Both the position numbers and the translations under genes were made by a program. The notes under the pieces are model-generated. The model saw only the letters and a program-made list of their open reading frames with translations, was not told the DNA's origin and did not search any database. Shown here piece by piece: positions 39,612 to 50,767 of a stretch of DNA of 64,000 nucleotides (position 1 is its first letter; each line of letters starts with the position of its first letter). Source of the DNA: Amblyornis subalaris (taxonomy: Eukaryota; Chordata; Aves; Passeriformes; Ptilonorhynchidae); contig JACAXG010000074.1 in NCBI GenBank assembly GCA_018881555.1, positions 2,921,081-2,985,080 on the forward strand, given 5' to 3'.

Positions 39612-39736
39612 AGAATCACAGAATGGGTTGAGTTGGAAGGGACCTTAAAGATCATCCTGTTCCAACCCCCCTGCCATGGGCAGGGACACCTTCCACTAGA
39701 CCAGGTTGCTCAGAACCCCATCCAACCTGAACCAGT
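39612..39736 (-). mobile_element. CR1 LINE 3' end, antisense
   Basis: The plus strand reads AGAATCACAGAATGGGTTGA, GTTGGAAGGGACCTTAAAGA, TCATCCTGTTCCAACCCCCC, TGCCATGGGCAGGGACACCT, then a block ending near CCATCCAACCTG. This is a close match to the antisense 3' end of an avian CR1 and the best-preserved copy here, so probably a younger insertion. It is truncated to about 125 bases. Confidence 0.92.
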
Positions 39737-41110
39737 TATGTTCTTCTCTTCCTTCCTTTTCCAGCACATGGCTCTCCAGTGTCACCTCTGTGACCCTGAG
39801 ACTTAAAAGAAATATAAAATAATGCTGACTCAGACAACTATTAATCCTTCTTGTCTTTTTATAGCTTCAGGGAGACTTACATAGAGCTGACTGCTAGCTA
39901 CTGCTCCATTCACCCTGGTGTTCCTTGCACAATCAGGTTGCCCAACACCAGACTTCACTTTTGGCTTGCCAAGCTGGCTGTGGCTGCATGCCACGTGCTC
40001 AGAGTGCTCCCAGGACAACGCAGGCTCCTGCTGCAAGTGCCTGGATTGCAACCTTCCTCTTGCTCTAGGGCTCGGCATTTGCTGGAGGTCACATCACGGA
40101 GCTGCCAGCACAGGAATTTCTGGCTGCTGTGGTATAAAATAACCAGNAGAGGCCAAAAGAATTCAGGGTGAGACTCAAGAGCACTATGATGCCGCTGCCC
40201 TCTTCTCCTTTATCAGACTGACAGCCCATTAGTACTGGCATCAGATGGGATGTTTTGTTGTCTGACATTGTAGAGATTCTGAGATAATTGCCCAGCTGAG
40301 GGGGTGCAATGCTACTGCAGATGTCCCGGAGTGTCCCTCCCCAGCCCTGGCCACAGCCTCAGGTACAGGTCTTGCAGGTGGCTGTCACATCCCCAGCTCC
40401 ATGCAGGTGTCCTGGATGCCTGAAAGTATTTCTGAGACAGACCGTGAATCCTATGTTTTGGCAACCGAATCACTTAATGACTGTCAAAAGCAACTATGGC
40501 TGATGGAATATATTTCATTAAAACTGCTTTTAATGGAAAATTGCGTTTCTAAGTGAGCTCTTGGTTCCTTTATTTTTGCATTTGCATCGTGCTTTATGAG
40601 GGAAAGGTCAAATTTGAGAGGAAGCTGAATGNTGCAAAATGGAAATATTTGTTGGAAATGAGAACTTGTGGTATTTGAATTGTCACTGTAAATTTGCAGA
40701 TTTCCATTGGCTAAGAGAAATAGACATTTTTCAAACTGCTCTGTAATGTGTCCTTCCCAGCACTGTCAATGCCAGCAGTGATTGCTGTCTGACAGAAATG
40801 CCTGAGACTGCTGCAACACAAACATTCCTCAACACTGACCCAGATAACCTGTGCTGTTGAACAAATTACACAGGATAACATCATTACCTTCTTATTTTGA
40901 GGCCTAAAAGTTGGATGTCTATGAAGCTTGGCACCTTTTCCATCTGCAACAGGTGAAGGAAAGAAACTGGCTTCTCCAGAAGACAGATTTTTAACTTAAA
41001 ATAGATACATCAAATGAGCAGAAGAATCACTCTGTCTATGCTATTTCTACCACCTGCAGAGGAATCTGCTGCTCTCTCTGGACTGTAAACTCTGCAGGAG
41101 TAGCCTCGTT
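39737..41110. other. Intergenic, no gene recognised
   Basis: This is 1.4 kb between two CR1 fragments. Antiparallel open frames at 39,830-40,171 occur in moderately GC-rich sequence and have no recognisable similarity. Confidence 0.5.
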
Positions 41111-41210
41111 CATAGAATGTCCTGAGTCAGAAGGGACCCACAAGGATCAAGCCCAGCTCCTGGGCTTGTCAAAGGACCATCCCATGAATCCCAACATGTG
41201 CCTGACAGGT
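41111..41210 (-). mobile_element. CR1 LINE 3' end, antisense, second subtype
   Basis: CATAGAATGTCCTGAGTCAG, then AAGGGACCCACAAGGATCAA, then GCCCAGCTCCTGGGCTTG and a later ATGTGCCTGACAGG block match the CR1 subtype whose antisense 3' end reads AGAATCCTGAGTTGGAAGGG. Only about 100 bases remain. Confidence 0.8.
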
Positions 41211-41505
41211 TCCCATTCTGCCTTTGTACAGAGAAAGGCAAAATAGGGGTTGGTTACAGCCCTTTCTCAAATATAATTTAAAATGAGTTGTTGATCTTTT
41301 TTGTAGGCTGAAGTATAAAGTCTGTATCTCTACAAATATTGCGCCAGTTGAAATAAATTCAGTCAACAGTATTTCCAAATGCAATTGTCATTGTGACTGC
41401 CTGCTAATGGCTACATGGAAAACCTTGGGATACTGGGGAGAAGCTTCCAAGTGCAGTTGCTAGAATCTTTTCCTTCCTTGTGGATCTGAGATGCCACAAA
41501 GGGAA

Positions 41506-41562
41506 TGAAGGAGAAAGAGAGAGAAAGGGAGCAAGGAAGGAAGGAAGGAAAGAAGGGAGGGA
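41506..41562. repeat. GGAA/GAAA-rich microsatellite
   Basis: This is a purine-only stretch of GAAA, GGAA and GGGA units, with an uninterrupted GGAA run in the middle (about 41,533-41,549). It is a simple repeat. Confidence 0.9.
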
Positions 41563-43515
41563 ATCTGAGTTTCAAGGCTGCAGAGAAATTGTGAACATCC
41601 AAACTTAAATATATTCATTTTCATTCTAACATCGATGACACATATATTTAAAATATTTTCAATCTAATTCAGAAAAAAAATGTAAGTTCTTGTGCAAGGC
41701 TGTTTTCCTTCTCAGACTGCAGTTTTTCTGTTTGCATTTCTTATGCCATTTTTCTTATCCACTCAGCCATCTATTTTTAGCTTGATTTGACATGATTTCC
41801 TCCCTGCCCTTTTTTACATATACTTACTCATCTGCACTGACCTTATTTTGACTCTTAGCAAGTGACACACTTATGACAGATACACACACACGCACAGGAC
41901 TAGAATGCATTCGTATACATTCCCTGTGTACCTTCAGGCTCCACACTGTCCCTGCTTCTCACCAGAATTTACCACTGAAAAAAATTCACCCCACTGAAGA
42001 TCAGAGTCCCAGCTGTTTAGTCTGTCCCTTCAATCTGGATGCTGTGTAGTGCTACAAAAATATGCAATCTTTAATTTCTAAATTCCATATTTGGATGCAT
42101 TCTAACGTGGTGATGATTACCTTGCATTTTCAGTATCTTGTTTAAATGTCACAGTCTTTCAGTGCTACAGCTGTTTGTGGCTCTTTGGCACGTGATGCAA
42201 TGAGGTTATCTTGGCAAACTTCTGACTGGGCTGGACTCCATATCTCAGAAACCACGGCCGTGGCTGGCAGTGTTTACTCCCTAGGTAACTATTTTAGCAA
42301 GAACTGAATGAGTATGGAAACTAGATCAGGGGTGAGCCACGCTGGCAGAGCGCTACAGGAAACCCAAGCAGTATTTGTCCATGCAGCACTTTTCAGCAGA
42401 TAAATAAAGGACTTTGGCCCCTGGAGCTGACAACCCAGCATCTTTTGCAAGTGGCTAAATAAATAAACAAAAATGCCCTTGATGTCAGCCCTAACCTGAG
42501 ATAAGCACAAGCCCTTTTCATACATTAGAATGCACATGATCCAATGGCCTCATACTGCTGCTCTTTTCCGTTTCCTCTCAAAAATGCCAACGCTATTGGA
42601 AAATCAATTTTATAGAACTTGTCCACTGCTCTCTGTGCTCTTGCCAAGACCCCAGAGTAGCTCCCAGCACACTGCTCTTTGTGCCTAACAAGCTCCTCGT
42701 GTGCTGCAGGACTTGTCAGCCGTGCTGATCCCTGCCTGTGGCCCAGCTGTGTGCTGCCCCGGGTGCCTGCTACACCTCCTTTTGCAGATAATAAAACACA
42801 AAACAGCATCCTCGGCTGGTGAGATAAAAGGCATTTCTGGAAAATGTGCCCAGTTCTGTAATTCTTTATTTATGAAGGCCTTCCAGAAGGCTTCTGTATG
42901 CATGGAGGACTTCCAAGGTGGCTTTGGAAGAGATTTCTATTCCTGAAGAATATTTAGAATTTACAGTATCTTTTTTTTTACAATACTAGCTAAAGGCCCC
43001 AAATAACAGCAGTACTTGATATAGTTGTCTGCAGCGTGGAATGAGGGAGGGACAGGCATTCTTTGTTGCAAAACTGCTGTTGGTCATTGGCCATGCTTCA
43101 GCACAGCCCACAAACAAGCTTCTGCAGAACTCCTGCTACAGGGATGTCGTGGATATTTAGGATCTGCAGACTGTGCTTGAAGAGCTCTATGGACATTCAT
43201 TCATGCACCTAGAGTAAGCAAACCCAGTCTAATCCCTGGGAACAAGGCTCCTCCCAGATGGTTTTCTTACACTGAATGTACTCTGTAGTTGCTCCACTGT
43301 TCCACGCAGGGAGGGAAAGAACAACAACTTTGGCCTGATGCTGTCCTTTATGTAAACTCTGGAAGCCCTACCAGGAATCAGCTCCAGATATCTACAGAAG
43401 GCTTTTCCCAAGTTACACATGCACATAGTTTCAGAAACACCTGATCATTTTATCATGGATCACCACACAGACTTAGGTTTTTCTACCTACTCTCTTNTTT
43501 TCTTTCTCACTTTCT

Positions 43516-43548
43516 CATCCATCCATTCATGTATCCATCTATCCATTG
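43516..43548. repeat. Imperfect ATCC microsatellite
   Basis: ATCC units occur with interruptions (ATCCATCCATTCATGTATCC, then ATCTATCCATTG). An N adjoins the right end. Confidence 0.85.
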
Positions 43549-45585
43549 NCTTCTTACTTTTCCTTTACCTACCTTTTCGTCCTATGGACACAACTCCAGT
43601 CAAGCCAACTGGCCTTGGCTCACTCAACTCTGGCAGCTCTGAAGGCTTTTACAAAGTACAGCTTTCAAAAAGCCACTGTTAGGAACAGGAGAGCAATTCC
43701 AGTTTTTCTATAGGTATGTGGCTGCTTCAGGCTCCTCTGCTTTGTACAAACTTTCCCGAGGTTTTCATTGTCAGATTTATTATATCCAGAGCAATACTGA
43801 CATCCCAAAACTAAATCCAGAACATTCTTTATTATCTTGTTCTGCAGCCAGTGCAATGAAACAATTCCGCCCTGCTTTCCAAAAGAGATGATTCTCCCAT
43901 GATGTTTCATAGCAATTCCAGTCAAGTCAGAGCAGGGGCCATTTCTCTGCAGGTGATCTCTCTGTCTCTTTTGACTGCAAAAATATTCGTCAATGTAGTT
44001 ATTTTGGCAAATTCCAATTCAGATACATTTTTGTATGCTTTTCTCTCGTGCTTCCCTCATTTTTCGTGCAACAGGATATTGTGCCCTCTAGGATAACCAG
44101 ATGGGTGTAACGACTGAGACTTCAGCTGGTGTAAATTGGCAATGCCATAAAGTCCCTGGAGTTGCAGGGATTTACACCAACACTGGTTATTTACTTTCTC
44201 ACATATTAGTTTTAATACCCCTCTATTAATATGTCTAATATTTCTCATATGATCACTTTATTTTTTGTAGGAATTAAGATCTTGTAATTTTATAGTGCCA
44301 AGCACAGCAGCAGACCTGACTGTAATTAATCCAAATTTATATACAAATCATTACTTGACTATATTTACACATGTCTAGAAAAGGAAAGATGCAGCAATCA
44401 TTTGCAGTCTCCATCTACTTATGCCACACATTCCTCTCTAATGCACAAACTTCATGTTCCCAAAGTTTCTGTTTTCAGGTTTTCTGATGGTCCTGGTCTT
44501 CAAGGCACAAATAGATAAGGCATTTTTTTTCTGCTTCAGGCACGTGGCTGGCCAAAGGCATTTATCTGACATTAGGGAAAGATATTTTATTTTATTAAAA
44601 AAAACTTTTGTCTTTCTTGGTCCAAAATTTGGCATTCAAGTACAGCAAAGTAACTATCTAAACCACAGACAGGGCAAGCAGCTCAGCAGGAATTATTGAG
44701 AATAAAAAGACACTGTTTCTGTGTGACAAAAACCAAAGTTGAATGATTTGAAAATTCATTTATTGCTCATCTAAACCACAATGTGTTTCTGCTGCTGCAA
44801 GTGTCTCCCTTTCCATTTTTAATATGCCTATTATAGACCCATATCCTCCCCTCTGAGTTTCTACATGTTTGGTGACATTGTTTGTCATAACATACCAGCA
44901 CAAAGAAACCACAGTTATCACTAAAGATGCCACTATAGTAAACAGCTACGAATTCCATCCTACCCAGTCATTATTCTGGGAACTGTAATGGGATATGCAC
45001 TGAATCACTGCAGATTTCATAATATGGAAAGCTCTGTCAAAGTCTTTGCAGTGAAACACTAAGCTTGGGGGAATGCAATGTGCAAATATTTTTAATAAAC
45101 TGTATTTAATATCAGTGCAGTGAGAAAGGGAAGAGTTCATTAACAGCAGAATAATAATGAATATATTGTTATAATAAATACATATGATATATAAATGAAA
45201 GTAACAGCATTATTCTCCCATAACCTGCCTCACTTATATAAATGGTATTTTTTACTGTGATGCCTTTACCATAGTTAAGACAGGCAGAGCAAATTGTTTT
45301 CCGCTTCACGTTGTATGTTTTCCCCAAGAGGCCCAAACTGGCAATGAAAACAGGGCTTCTGGAATAAGGAGATGTGTAATTTTGGCCTCAATCAATGAAG
45401 TCAAGGGCATGGGCAGGTCCCTGTGGGACCAGGTGTTCAGGAGGGCTGGAGCTGGGCTGGGCTTCAGCTGGGGACAAGGACTTCATCTCCACTGTGTCTG
45501 TGCCTGAATGAGTAACAGGCCATGGCACAGCCGCTCATCGCTGCCCCAGCCTGGGGCAAATAGCCCAACACATGCGGGTTTTTTT

Positions 45586-45972
45586 TTAATTATAGAATCA
45601 TTGAAAATGTTAAAGGTTGGAAGTCCCAACCCCCATGGGCAGGGACACCTCCCACCAGACCAGGCTGACCAAGGCCTTATCCAACCAGGCCTTGAACACT
45701 GCCACGGTTGGGGCATCCACAGTCCCCCTGGGCAACTGTTCCAGAGTCTCACCATTCTCACAGTAGAAAATTTCTTTCTAAGAGCTAACCTAAATGTCCT
45801 GTCTTTCAATTTGTCCCATTACTTCTTGTCCTACAGTTCCTGATGAATAGCTCCCCTCCAGCTTCCCTGTAGTCCCCCTCAGATACCGGAAGGTTGCTCT
45901 GAGTTCTCCACGCAACCTTCTCTTCCCCAGGCTAAACAGCCTCAGCTTTCCTAGCCTGCCATAAAACCCAAG
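45586..45972 (-). mobile_element. CR1 LINE fragment, antisense
   Basis: The plus strand runs ATTATAGAATCATTGAAAAT, CATGGGCAGGGACACCTCCC, CCAACCAGGCCTTGAACACT, GGGGCATCCACAGTCCCCCT, then GCAACCTTCTCTTCCCCAGG and GCTAAACAGCCTCAGC. All are in the order expected for an antisense CR1 3' region. The copy is about 390 bases, 5'-truncated, and moderately diverged. Confidence 0.92.
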
Positions 45973-45975
45973 AAG

Positions 45976-46500
45976 CATAGAATATCCTGAGCTGGAAGGG
46001 GTTCACCAGGATCATCAAGTTCAGCTCCTGGCCCCACACAGGACACCCCAAGATCACACCATGCATCTGAGAGCATTTTCCAAATGCTTCTTGGGCTGTG
46101 TCAGGCTTGGGGCTGTGACCGCTTCCCTGGAGAGGCCGTTTCCGTGCCCAACCACTCTCCAGGTGAAAAACTTTTTCCTGATACCCGAACGAAATCCCCC
46201 CTGACTCAGCTTCAGCCCATTCCCTCCAGTCCTGTCGCTGATCATGACAGGGAAGAGATCTGTACCTGCCTCTCTACTTTCCCTCGTGAGGATGTTGAAG
46301 ACCCGATGAGGTCTCCCCTCAGTCTCCACTTCAAGTGCCCTCAGCCGCTCCTCACACGCCCTCCAGACTCTTCCCCATCCTCTCGGCCTCTTTTGGACAC
46401 TCTCTAATAGCTTAATGTCTTTTTTCTATTGCGGTGCCCAACATCGCACACAGNACTCGAGGTGAAGTGCTCCTCTTATCAACCCCGTGGCGCTGCTCTG
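45976..46500 (-). mobile_element. CR1 LINE fragment, antisense, abutting the first
   Basis: A second CR1 of a different subtype starts within a few bases of the first: CATAGAATATCCTGAGCTGG, AAGGGGTTCACCAGGATCAT, GTTCAGCTCCTGGCCCCACA, then GTCCTGTCGCTGATCATGAC, GATGAGGTCTCCCCTCAG, CCTCAGCCGCTCCTCACACG, TTTTGGACACTCTCTAATAG and GTGCCCAACATCGCACACAG. The match fades at about 46,480-46,510, next to the CpG island that carries the INSIG2 promoter. Confidence 0.9.
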
Positions 46501-46539
46501 GACGTGCTCCAACAGGCCCACTTGCGGTACCCAAGGCCT

Positions 46540-47080
46540 TTCCGAGGCGGAGCAGCGCGGAGCGGGCGGGTCCCGCGGAGCATCCCCGCGCTCCCCCCCG
46601 CGCCGCCCGTGCCCGGCACGGCCCAGGCCCGGCGGGAGCTGCGGAGGCTGCGCGGGGCGGGGACTGTGGAAGATGGCGGAGGCCGAGTGAGTCCCGGCGC
46701 TGCGGAGGGGCCGGGCCGGGGCTGTGGAGCCGCGGGTAGTGGGGCAGGGCTGGGCCGGGCCGGGCGGGCAGCGGCGCCCCCGGGGCCCGTGCTGCCCGCG
46801 GGCCGGGGCGGTGCTTCGGGGCGGGGGCGGCCCTGCGGGGGCGGCGGGGGTGGGCGGCCGGGCCGGGGGCGAGCGAGGGAGAGGCCGGTGGGGCCGTTCC
46901 CCGGGCAGCCGGAGAGCCTGTGCCCGGCGGGGCTGTCCCAGGTCCGCGGCCGCTCCGCCTGCCCTGCGGGGCCGGGCCGGGCCGGAGGTGCTGGCGCTGC
47001 CCGCTGGGCAGGGCTCCCCCGGCCCGGGCGTCCGGGGCAGAACCGCCGCGCCCGATGCCCTGAGAAGGGGCTGGTTTGCT
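46540..47080. promoter_or_regulatory. CpG-island promoter of INSIG2
   Basis: This is a dense CpG island upstream of the INSIG2 coding exons on the same strand. It includes an Sp1-type box GGGGCGGGGA at 46,654-46,663 and a YY1-type site AAGATGGCGG at 46,670-46,679, and no TATA box. YY1 sites just downstream of the start site are common in such promoters, so transcription probably begins within about 100 bases upstream of 46,670. This is inference. Large open frames on both strands (46,412-47,214) are GC artefacts. Confidence 0.8.
46620..46686 (+). other. INSIG2: INSIG2 exon 1, predicted noncoding (5' end approximate)
   Basis: A strong donor GA|GTGAGTC at 46,687 follows the YY1-like site, and exon 2 has an acceptor at 50,767 far upstream of the main ATG, so a leader exon ending at 46,686 is the simplest model. 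Known INSIG2 genes have noncoding first exons, including alternative ones in mouse liver. The left boundary given here is a guess. Confidence 0.55.
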
Positions 47081-47089
47081 TTGCTTTTG

Positions 47090-47215
47090 GCGTTGNCTCG
47101 CTGCAGACAGATGGTTTCTTGCCATCTCCTGCGTGGTGTTGCCTAAATAAATCTTGTCTTTCTTGGCCACACCGCGCCGTGCCCGGTGTGTCTGTGTGGT
47201 GTCAGAAGTTCTGAA
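47090..47215 (+). mobile_element. Possible LTR end followed by primer-binding-site-like sequence
   Basis: CCTAAATAAATCTTGTCTTT (a polyadenylation-signal-like AATAAA, then T-rich sequence) is followed by TTGGCCACACCGCGCCGTGC and, about 30 bases on, by TGGTGTCAGAAGT. That last block matches the first 13 bases of the tRNA-Leu-type primer-binding site of ERVL-like elements. No retroviral coding sequence follows, and the LTR's left boundary is not identifiable. This is a tentative call. Confidence 0.3.
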
Positions 47216-47885
47216 TCGCGCCCGGTGCGCAGGGAGAGCACTGGGGAACAGGACGGATTTTCTCCTTAGGAGACAGTTAAGTGATTAAGTGTTTGGGAAA
47301 TGTCTAGGGTGATAATTTACTTGGTAACTTTTTGCGCAATGCCAGTCACCGTGTGGCTGCCTTGCAAGCCATGTCCAGGACGCTGGCACGGTGTGTCGGA
47401 AAGCTGGGGCTGAATCCGTGTGTGCCAGCCAGGAGAGAAGTGCAGCCCAGGCTCTGGCAGTGCCCAGCCCGCAGCTTTCAGTGCGGTGTTACAGCTGTGA
47501 GTGTGCATTCCCGGGAGATGGAGGCTCAGAACTTGTGTTGGTTCAGTATGTTGTGATCTATTTCCGTCTGAGGAGAAACCCGCAGTAAAAGACAAGGATT
47601 AAAAGGAGACATCGTCTCCTCTGTCTGCAGTCAAAGTAGCCCCGCAGTCAGAAGAAGGAAGTGGTGTCNTTAGAGTTACTAATTTCATTTTCATGGAAGG
47701 TCATGAGAGTAAATATTTTTGCTGTGCCAGACCATCATGAGCCCAGGCTGTCTGAGGCACTGAAGAGTCCTGAGCATCAGTCACCTTGCTCCGTTCCCCT
47801 GTTGCACTGTGGCGTAACAGAAGGTCTCAGGGTCAATGGAAAATCTGGGATAAAACAAGTAGGAATGATGTGTGTAGGGTGAGAA

Positions 47886-47901
47886 ACCACCAGGTGGAAA
47901 C
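47886..47901 (+). promoter_or_regulatory. CTCF-like motif, plus orientation
   Basis: ACCACCAGGTGGAAAC matches the forward CTCF core CCACCAGGTGGCAG except near its end. It lies in INSIG2 intron 1. Confidence 0.35.
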
Positions 47902-48431
47902 TACTGCATCATGCTGGTTTCAGACCTTGAATTGATTTTTATAAACATCTGTTGATGTGTACCCACGCAGGTGCCCTCGCTGTGGTCAGCTGTTTGCCTG
48001 CGAGTAAAAATATGTTGCTGCTGCCTTGAATAACATGCAGTGGCAGTGTTTGTGTAAAAGCAGTAAGTGATTTCCTTCCTGTTAAATTTAGATAAGCCTT
48101 CACAATTAAATATGTGTTTGCTGAATGGCATATTAAGAAAATTGAAATTATATAAATGCAGGTTTTATGGTCTGAAAGTGATTTATGCCAGAATAAAATT
48201 GGACTTTTATTTGATCATCAGCATTTAAAAAAAAAAAAAAACAGTAAGAGCTGATCGGTGTTTACATCAGTATTGCCATGTGGGACAGTTGATGATTATT
48301 AATTAGGCTGAAGATTTCTGTAGTTGAAGAATTACAAGAAGCAGAGTCTTGTTAGAGGAAGATACCAAGAGAGAGTATAAAATGGAGAAATAATCACTGT
48401 AGGGAAATTATTAATAGATTTAAAAGCAGAA

Positions 48432-48520
48432 ACTTGGGCTGATCTCTCTCAGTGTTTGGGGGATGGAACTAGATGATCTTTAAGTTCTCTTGCAACCCAA
48501 AACATCCTATGATTCTATTT
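48432..48520 (+). mobile_element. CR1 LINE 3' tail, sense
   Basis: GGGGGATGGAACTAGATGAT, then CTTTAAGTTCTCTTGCAACC, then CATCCTATGATTCTATTTT match the sense CR1 3' end, including the ATTCTATG-type terminal repeat. It is a short, 5'-truncated copy inside INSIG2 intron 1. Confidence 0.85.
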
Positions 48521-49814
48521 TAGTTGATAGCCTTAGTGCACAGACTAGTATGCAGTAAGATGCTTGCTGATGACCCAAAGCAGGGAATCATTTGCNGGGC
48601 CAAAGAGGACTGAAAGAGCCTGCGGGAAAAATGGATTGAAGTTGAATGTTAGAGTTAAATAACACCTACAGACTGAAATGCAGGGTGCAAGGTCTGGGGC
48701 TGGTACCAGGGAACAAGGACCTACTTCAGTTAGAACTTTCTTCAGGAAAGAAGAGGGACTTGAATGTGGTAAAGGATCACAGGACATGAGCAAACCCCTT
48801 TATTACTGAAAAAAGAAGCTGTGATTCTCTGTGCTGCAAAAGTGCTCATTAAATAGAGACATAAAAGTGTGAACTTGTACACCAGCTTTGGTCATGCGTT
48901 TAAAAAAGGGATATGCAGACTTCAGGAAATGCCAAGAGCTGTTGGGCTGATGAGGTGGAGAGTCAAGAGTTTAGCTTGTTTTCCTAGGCAAGCTAAAACT
49001 AAGAAGAGACATAACAGTTTGAAAGCCCACGTTAGNCACAGTATTCCTGCAGAGTTTGTACCTGGGAGCTCCAGCCTCCTGTGCCATGTATTGAAAAGAC
49101 TCGTGTAAATTCTGAGAATTCCTGTGATCACCTGGTGGGGAAAGCCCCGAGGGACACAGGGGAGACTCTCAGCCGAAACAGCNATGTTTTTGTGACTCTG
49201 TGATTTCTTTCCTGGAGGCTAAACCTATTATCCAAGCTCCGCTGCCGTGCCATCCGGAGGAGGGAGAAAAATCTGGAGCACCTCCTTTTTGCTTGAAGGA
49301 AGTGTGTTGCAGTGCCAGTGCCAGCCTTGATACAGACATCACGGCCGGCAGTATGAGTCAGGAAGCAGACAAGAAGCCAGACACGTTGGTTGTCCACTTC
49401 CCCCCCAAGATGTGTTCATGATTGCTAATAATGTGGGGAATTGGCTGTGTAGAAGAGATCCTGTATTCTTAGGAAGACACTGCTGCCTANCCAAACTGCT
49501 AGTGGGAAGTTTTGTGCAAGCAGAACTTCCTTTTTTTTCCCCGCCCTCCACCAGTTGGAATTTTTTCCTTGTGATGGGGGATGCTGCATTGTGGCATTGC
49601 ATCTTCCGTGCAGCTAACTGGAGTATCTTAACTGNCCTGGATGAATTTAACTTCTCTTTTGGCTTTCAGTCAGCAGAAGTGAATGAATGCTGAGTCCTCT
49701 GATCTGCTGCTGTATCTTCAGAGAGCTTCCTCAGGATCAGCTGGAGCTGGGGAGGAAGGGGGATGGATGTTCTGGTTTGGCTCCCCATGTGCCATAAATA
49801 AGAGTTAAACAGAA

Positions 49815-49832
49815 GCCGCCACCAGCTGGCAG
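49815..49832 (+). promoter_or_regulatory. CTCF-like motif, plus orientation
   Basis: GCCGCCACCAGCTGGCAG differs from the forward CTCF core CCACCAGGTGGCAG at one position. It lies in INSIG2 intron 1. Confidence 0.35.
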
Positions 49833-50767
49833 TTTCAAATTTAAAAACAATGTCAGGGCTTTTTTTCTGAAGTTCCAGGTGGCTAAGCTGTCGATCAAAA
49901 TCGTTGTTAATACATGAATGTGGCACTGAATCCGTGTATAACAAGACTCTTGATGGACAGGTTTTCTTTTTTCTAAAAGAGGGATCNGGATGGGAACTCC
50001 GCCACTCCTGTAGTGCCAGCAGTTACTCGTGTAGGAGACTTCCTAGCGCACAGGCAGGAGCAAGGAGCAAGGTGGAGCTCCTTTTCCTCTGCCCTCAAGT
50101 GCTTTTCTACCTGATTACAGTTAGGCTTTGTAGCAATGTATCTCAGTTTTCACCAGAAGTGTGTGTTACTTTGGTAGATAGTTCTCTGTATTGAGGTTAT
50201 TCCTCTGGTTTGCCAAGCNGTTTGCTCTTACTGGGGGTTACAAAACGTGTGCTGCAGGATTGCTGAAACTCTGACTCCATCCTGAAAATTATTTCTTGGA
50301 TTTCACTTTCCANTTGAGAAATGTTTTCTGGAGTCTCTTCAAGAAGGGAGGTCTGTTAACCTCTGTGGCTGACTTGGACTTGAGGGCCGTGTTTACTTGC
50401 TGCTGAATTATATAACCTCCAGTTGTTGCTTAAAGGAGGAAAGAAAAACAATTTATTCTTACTGCAAAGAAGCCTTTCTCCCATTTGATACCAGTGTCAT
50501 TGCTTCACCTCCTGGAATGTGCTTCCGCATTCCTAGCTGTCCCATCCTCCTCTGTCTNCTAGTAGACAAAACTGTTTGTAAATCGTGTTTCCTTTGTAAG
50601 CCATTTTCCAGCTGTGGTTGGTTCTGCTCTTAAAGGACTAATGACTCCTCAGAAAATTCAGAAAAAATATAATAGATATTTTTTTAACCCAATGTCGAAA
50701 TAATTTAACAGAAATGCATATAATGTTTCCTATATCTGCATTTTCACTCTTTTTTATTATTTTTCAG

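Larger units (their letters stand above)
41211..45585. other. Intergenic, no gene recognised
   Basis: This is 4.4 kb with two microsatellites (listed separately), a short CA run near 41,882-41,897 and no exon or LINE that I can support. Confidence 0.5.
46687..50767 (+). other. INSIG2: INSIG2 intron 1
   Basis: This is a GT-AG intron of 4.1 kb. It holds the right part of the CpG island, an LTR-like stretch (47,090-47,215), a sense CR1 tail (48,432-48,520), an A run near 48,226-48,241 and CTCF-like motifs at about 47,886-47,901 and 49,815-49,832. Confidence 0.6.

Noticed and set aside
46412..47214. Open frames of 252-261 codons around the INSIG2 promoter
   Set aside because: They mix antisense CR1 and CpG-island sequence, contain Ns, and have GC-driven composition without any recognisable domain.
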